Assembly (NCBI GenBank): GCA_023411405.1
Contig: JAEYOU010000543.1
Span: forward strand, 1-7,496
DNA: 7,496 nucleotides
Reading direction: 5' to 3'
Source of the DNA: Pseudomonadota bacterium
GTDB lineage: Bacteria > Myxococcota > Myxococcia > Myxococcales > Anaeromyxobacteraceae
The position numbers were made by a program, and so were the translations under genes. Below the pieces are notes generated by a model. It saw only the letters and a program-made list of their open reading frames with translations. It had not been told where the DNA came from and did no database searches. Position 1 is the first letter of the stretch. Each line of letters starts with the position of its first letter. This document shows positions 5,621 to 7,496 of the stretch, piece by piece.

Positions 5621-7444
5621 TCATCGAATATCCTCCGCCGTCACGGACAGCACCTCGGCCGCGGTGGTGATCCCGCGCGCGACCTTGTAGGCGCCGTGCT
5701 CGAGCAGGGTGACCATGCCCCGCTCCACCGCGGCCCGCTTGATGGTGGTCGCGTCCACCGACTTCAGGATCAGCGGGCGGACGTCGTCGTCCACCAGCAT
5801 GAGCTCGTAGATGCCGGTCCGGCCCTGGTAGCCGGTGTTCTGGCAGTTGAGGCACCCGACGGAGCGGTAGAGGTGCTTCGGGCTCCCGGCCTGCGCGAGG
5901 ATCTCGGGCGTGATGCCGGCCTGGTCGAGCTCCTCCTGCGTCGGCACGTACGGCTTGCGGCAGTCGGGGCAGAGCACGCGCACGAGGCGCTGGGCGAGCA
6001 CGCCCACGAGCGACGAGGCGACGAGGAACGGCTGGACGCCCATGTCCACGAGGCGGGTGATCGCGCCGGCGGCGTCGTTGGTGTGGATGGTGGAGAGCAC
6101 CAGGTGGCCGGTGAGCGACGCCTGGATCGCGATCTCCGCCGTCTCGAGGTCGCGGATCTCGCCGACCATGATCACGTCGGGGTCCTGGCGCAGGAAGGAG
6201 CGCAGCCCGCTCGCGAAGGTGAGCTCGATCTTCGGGTTCACCTGCACCTGGCCGACGCCCTTGAGCGGGATCTCGACCGGGTCCTCGATCGTGAGGATGT
6301 TGAGGTCGGGCGAGTTGATCTTGGCGAGCGCGCCGTAGAGCGTCGTGGTCTTGCCGGAGCCGGTCGGCCCGGTGACGAGCACGATGCCGTGGGAGCGGGT
6401 GATGAGCCCGTCCATCACCTTGAGCTGCCAGTCCTCGAAGCCGAGCGACTCGAGGTCGAGCACGACGCTCGACTTGTCGAGGAGGCGCATGACGATCCGC
6501 TCGCCGTGCGCGGTCGGCACGGTCGAGAGGCGGATGTCCACGTCCTTGCCGGCGATCTTGATGCGGATGCGGCCGTCCTGGGGCAGGCGCTTCTCGGCGA
6601 TGTTGAGGCCGCCCATGATCTTGATGCGGCTGGCGATCGACGCCTGGAACCGCTTCGGAGGGCGGATGACCTCGCGGAGCACGCCGTCGATCCGGTAACG
6701 GACCGAGATGTCCTTCTCCTCGGGGTTGATGTGGATGTCGCTCGCCCGCTCCTTCACCGCGCGGAAGAGGAGCGAGTTGACGAGCCGGATGATCGGGGCC
6801 TCGTCGTCGGCGTCGAGGAGGTCGGTCGGCTCCTGGAGCTCGTGGGCCACGCTCTCGAGGTCCTCGGTCTCGAGGTCCTCCATGAGCTTGTCGTGCTCGT
6901 CGGCGGCCCGGTCGTAGACGGCGTTGATGGCGTCGATGACGGTCTGGGCCGCGGCCACCTCCGGCGCCACCGGCGCCTGGAGGAGCATCGACACCGAGTC
7001 CTGCGAGGCGGTGTCGAGCGGGTCGGCCATCGCCACCCGCACGGCGTCGCCGGCCCAGCCGACCGGCAGCACCCGGGCCGTCTTGGCGAAGTGGATCGGG
7101 ACCTTGACCGCGAGCTCGTCCGGGATCTCCGCGGCGTCGATCTGCGCGAGGTACGGCAGGTCGAGCTGCGCCGCGAGCGCCTGCAGCACCTCCGCCTCGG
7201 AGACGGCCCGCATCCGCACCAGGATCTCGCCCAGCCGCGACCCGGCCTGCTCGCCGCGCTGCGCGGCGAGCGCCTCGTCCAGCCGCTCGCGCGGGAGGTT
7301 CGCGGTCGCGACGAGGATCTCTCCCAGCGGGCGCCCGCAGAGCGAGGCCGGCCGCGCCGCCGGGGCGGCGGCGGGCGGGAGGAGCTCGGGCTGGAGATCG
7401 GTGCTCGGCATGGAGAGACCGTGTGCGCGATCGGGCAGGGCCAT
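5621..7444 (-). CDS. gspE: GspE, T2SS cytoplasmic secretion ATPase
   Basis: GspE is the hexameric AAA-like ATPase that powers pseudopilus assembly from the cytoplasmic face, docked to GspL and GspF. The product is 607 aa. An N-terminal domain (about 36-175) contains two LGEILV motifs, as in MshEN/T2SSE N-terminal domains. The N2 domain begins near RASDIHI (233-239). Nucleotide-binding motifs are intact: Walker A GPTGSGKT (359-366), Asp box ILTIEDPVE (383-391), Walker B region DPDVIMVGEIRD (421-432) and His box STIHTNDA (451-458). Four cysteines, Cys492, Cys495, Cys531 and Cys534, form the zinc-binding CxxC pair typical of GspE, which separates it from PilT-type ATPases. The protein ends VTAEDIR. 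The ATG at 7444 directly follows a TAG, suggesting coupling. An in-frame ATG at 7411 (residue 12, MPSTDL) is a possible alternative. Neither has a strong Shine-Dalgarno. PilB is the main alternative family. Confidence 0.98.
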   Translation of the reverse strand: MALPDRAHGLSMPSTDLQPELLPPAAAPAARPASLCGRPLGEILVATANLPRERLDEALAAQRGEQAGSRLGEILVRMRAVSEAEVLQALAAQLDLPYLAQIDAAEIPDELAVKVPIHFAKTARVLPVGWAGDAVRVAMADPLDTASQDSVSMLLQAPVAPEVAAAQTVIDAINAVYDRAADEHDKLMEDLETEDLESVAHELQEPTDLLDADDEAPIIRLVNSLLFRAVKERASDIHINPEEKDISVRYRIDGVLREVIRPPKRFQASIASRIKIMGGLNIAEKRLPQDGRIRIKIAGKDVDIRLSTVPTAHGERIVMRLLDKSSVVLDLESLGFEDWQLKVMDGLITRSHGIVLVTGPTGSGKTTTLYGALAKINSPDLNILTIEDPVEIPLKGVGQVQVNPKIELTFASGLRSFLRQDPDVIMVGEIRDLETAEIAIQASLTGHLVLSTIHTNDAAGAITRLVDMGVQPFLVASSLVGVLAQRLVRVLCPDCRKPYVPTQEELDQAGITPEILAQAGSPKHLYRSVGCLNCQNTGYQGRTGIYELMLVDDDVRPLILKSVDATTIKRAAVERGMVTLLEHGAYKVARGITTAAEVLSVTAEDIR

Positions 7445-7496
7445 CTAGCGTCCGGGAGCTCCGCCCGGCCCGAAGTCGGGAGGGGCGGGCTGGTAG
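7445..7496 (-). CDS. 3' end of the preceding gene, possibly gspD (partial)
   Basis: On the minus strand, the frame that ends in TAG at 7447-7445 is open to the window edge and reads YQPAPPDFGPGGAPGR. The stop lies immediately before the gspE ATG (TAGATG). The tail is too short to identify. In most gsp operons the gene before gspE is gspD (the outer-membrane secretin), and a Pro/Gly-rich disordered C-terminal tail would not be surprising there. That is inference from gene order only; non-coding leader sequence cannot be excluded. Confidence 0.4.
   Translation of the reverse strand, partial: YQPAPPDFGPGGAPGR

Noticed and set aside
5418..5855. A minus-strand open frame across the gspE end and the gspE-gspF gap
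   Set aside because: The part in the gap is translated palindromes rich in Gly/Ala/Arg/Pro, and the rest is gspE in the wrong frame. No ribosome site or domain supports it.

Overview
The window is a single, tightly packed operon read entirely on the minus strand (right to left). It encodes the core of a type II secretion system (T2SS, general secretory pathway). In transcription order it holds the probable last codons of the preceding gene (perhaps gspD), then gspE, gspF, gspG, gspH, gspI, gspJ, gspK and the first 171 codons of gspL, which runs off the left edge. Base composition is very GC-rich with strong G/C at third codon positions. The GspL N-terminus looks like PilM, the order is E-F-G-H-I-J-K-L, and GC-rich palindromes sit between two genes. 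Together these point to a high-GC Myxococcota/deltaproteobacterial genome, with Anaeromyxobacter-like as my best guess. That placement is inference from style and was not searched.

Layout: 7445-7496 holds a Pro/Gly-rich C-terminal tail ending in TAG directly against the gspE ATG. 5621-7444 is gspE (cytoplasmic ATPase). 5414-5620 is the only real gap, 207 bp filled with stacked GC-rich inverted repeats. 4184-5413 is gspF (inner-membrane platform). 3771-4181 is gspG (major pseudopilin). 3148-3771 gspH, 2528-3148 gspI, 1845-2531 gspJ and 517-1845 gspK are the minor pseudopilins. 1-514 is the 5' part of gspL (cytoplasmic actin-like domain that recruits the ATPase). From gspF to gspL every junction is a 1-4 nt overlap or a 2 nt gap, the arrangement expected for translational coupling.

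Function: GspE hydrolyses ATP at the cytoplasmic face, docked through GspL to the GspF platform. This drives polymerisation of GspG into a periplasmic pseudopilus tipped by GspH-I-J-K, which pushes folded exoproteins through the GspD secretin. All five pseudopilins show a prepilin leader ending in Gly, to be cut by the prepilin peptidase. GspC, the body of GspD, GspM/N and the peptidase GspO/PilD are not in the window.

I see no mobile element, CRISPR array, tRNA, rRNA or obviously novel system. The points most worth a second look are the palindrome island between gspE and gspF, an MshEN-like tandem 24-residue motif at the GspE N-terminus, a Gly-rich insertion of about 70 residues in GspI, and the PilM-like character of GspL.
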